A DNA stretch of 64,000 nucleotides. It comes from Eutrigla gurnardus (taxonomy: Eukaryota; Chordata; Actinopteri; Perciformes; Triglidae). Position 1 is the first letter of the stretch, and each line of letters starts with the position of its first letter. Positions 63,871 to 64,000 of the stretch are shown piece after piece. The translations under genes and the position numbers were made by a program. The stretch is from positions 25,267,485 to 25,331,484 of the forward strand of contig OY741267.1 in assembly GCA_963514095.1 (NCBI GenBank), written 5' to 3'. Under the pieces are notes generated by a model, which had not been told where the DNA came from, ran no database searches, and saw only the letters and a list, made by a program, of their open reading frames with translations.

Positions 63871-64000
63871 GTCATACTTGTGTGGTAAAGTCACAGGTCC
63901 ACAGTCTAAAGGGAGAGCATGACTCATCTGTCAGACTACAAGCTCAGACATGCTGTTCATGCACATTTGACCTGCAAGAACTTGAAGGGGGGGGGGGTGC

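Overview
The window looks like teleost fish chromosomal DNA, probably a percomorph. It is AT-rich and intron-dominated, crowded with CA/GT, CT and AT microsatellites, and holds several families of short DNA transposons typical of ray-finned fish. No bacterial-type gene density, operon, CRISPR array or RNA gene was seen. The species assignment is inference from repeat style and protein similarity.

The one gene I can support is a glypican on the minus strand, most like glypican-5 (gpc5). Five consecutive internal coding exons were found by translation and splice-site matching, in transcript order: 57426-56717, 42381-42218, 39605-39483, 16932-16812 and 2338-2191. All have GT/AG boundaries and compatible phases, and together encode 422 codons of a protein usually about 570 residues long. 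They cover the C-terminal two thirds of the cysteine-rich core, a Ser/Thr/Pro-rich loop and the glycosaminoglycan (heparan sulfate) attachment region. The exons for the signal peptide and N-terminal cysteines (expected 1 and 2) and for the GPI-anchor signal (expected 8) lie outside the window. Exon numbers assume the eight-exon layout of vertebrate GPC5.

Everything else is intronic. From low to high coordinates: part of intron 7 (1-2190); intron 6 (2339-16811), with a three-deep nest of transposons at 8705-9610 and a 16-bp minisatellite at 16134-16716; intron 5 (16933-39482), with many repeats, a GC-rich 16-bp minisatellite at 27405-28021 and a doubtful plus-strand exon-like ORF at 37424-37670; intron 4 (39606-42217); intron 3 (42382-56716); and part of intron 2 (57427-64000).

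The most notable non-gene signals are four. (1) A MITE-like family, here called B, has about ten copies, terminal inverted repeats beginning TACGACGGCG and apparent 6-bp target duplications. (2) Family B carries a nested insertion whose TTA duplication can be read directly against intact copies. (3) Two unrelated 16-bp minisatellites show higher-order periodicity. (4) UG/CA dinucleotide repeats lie right beside several gpc5 splice sites, including one beside exon 5, which could be skipped without changing frame. No wholly new multi-gene system was found.
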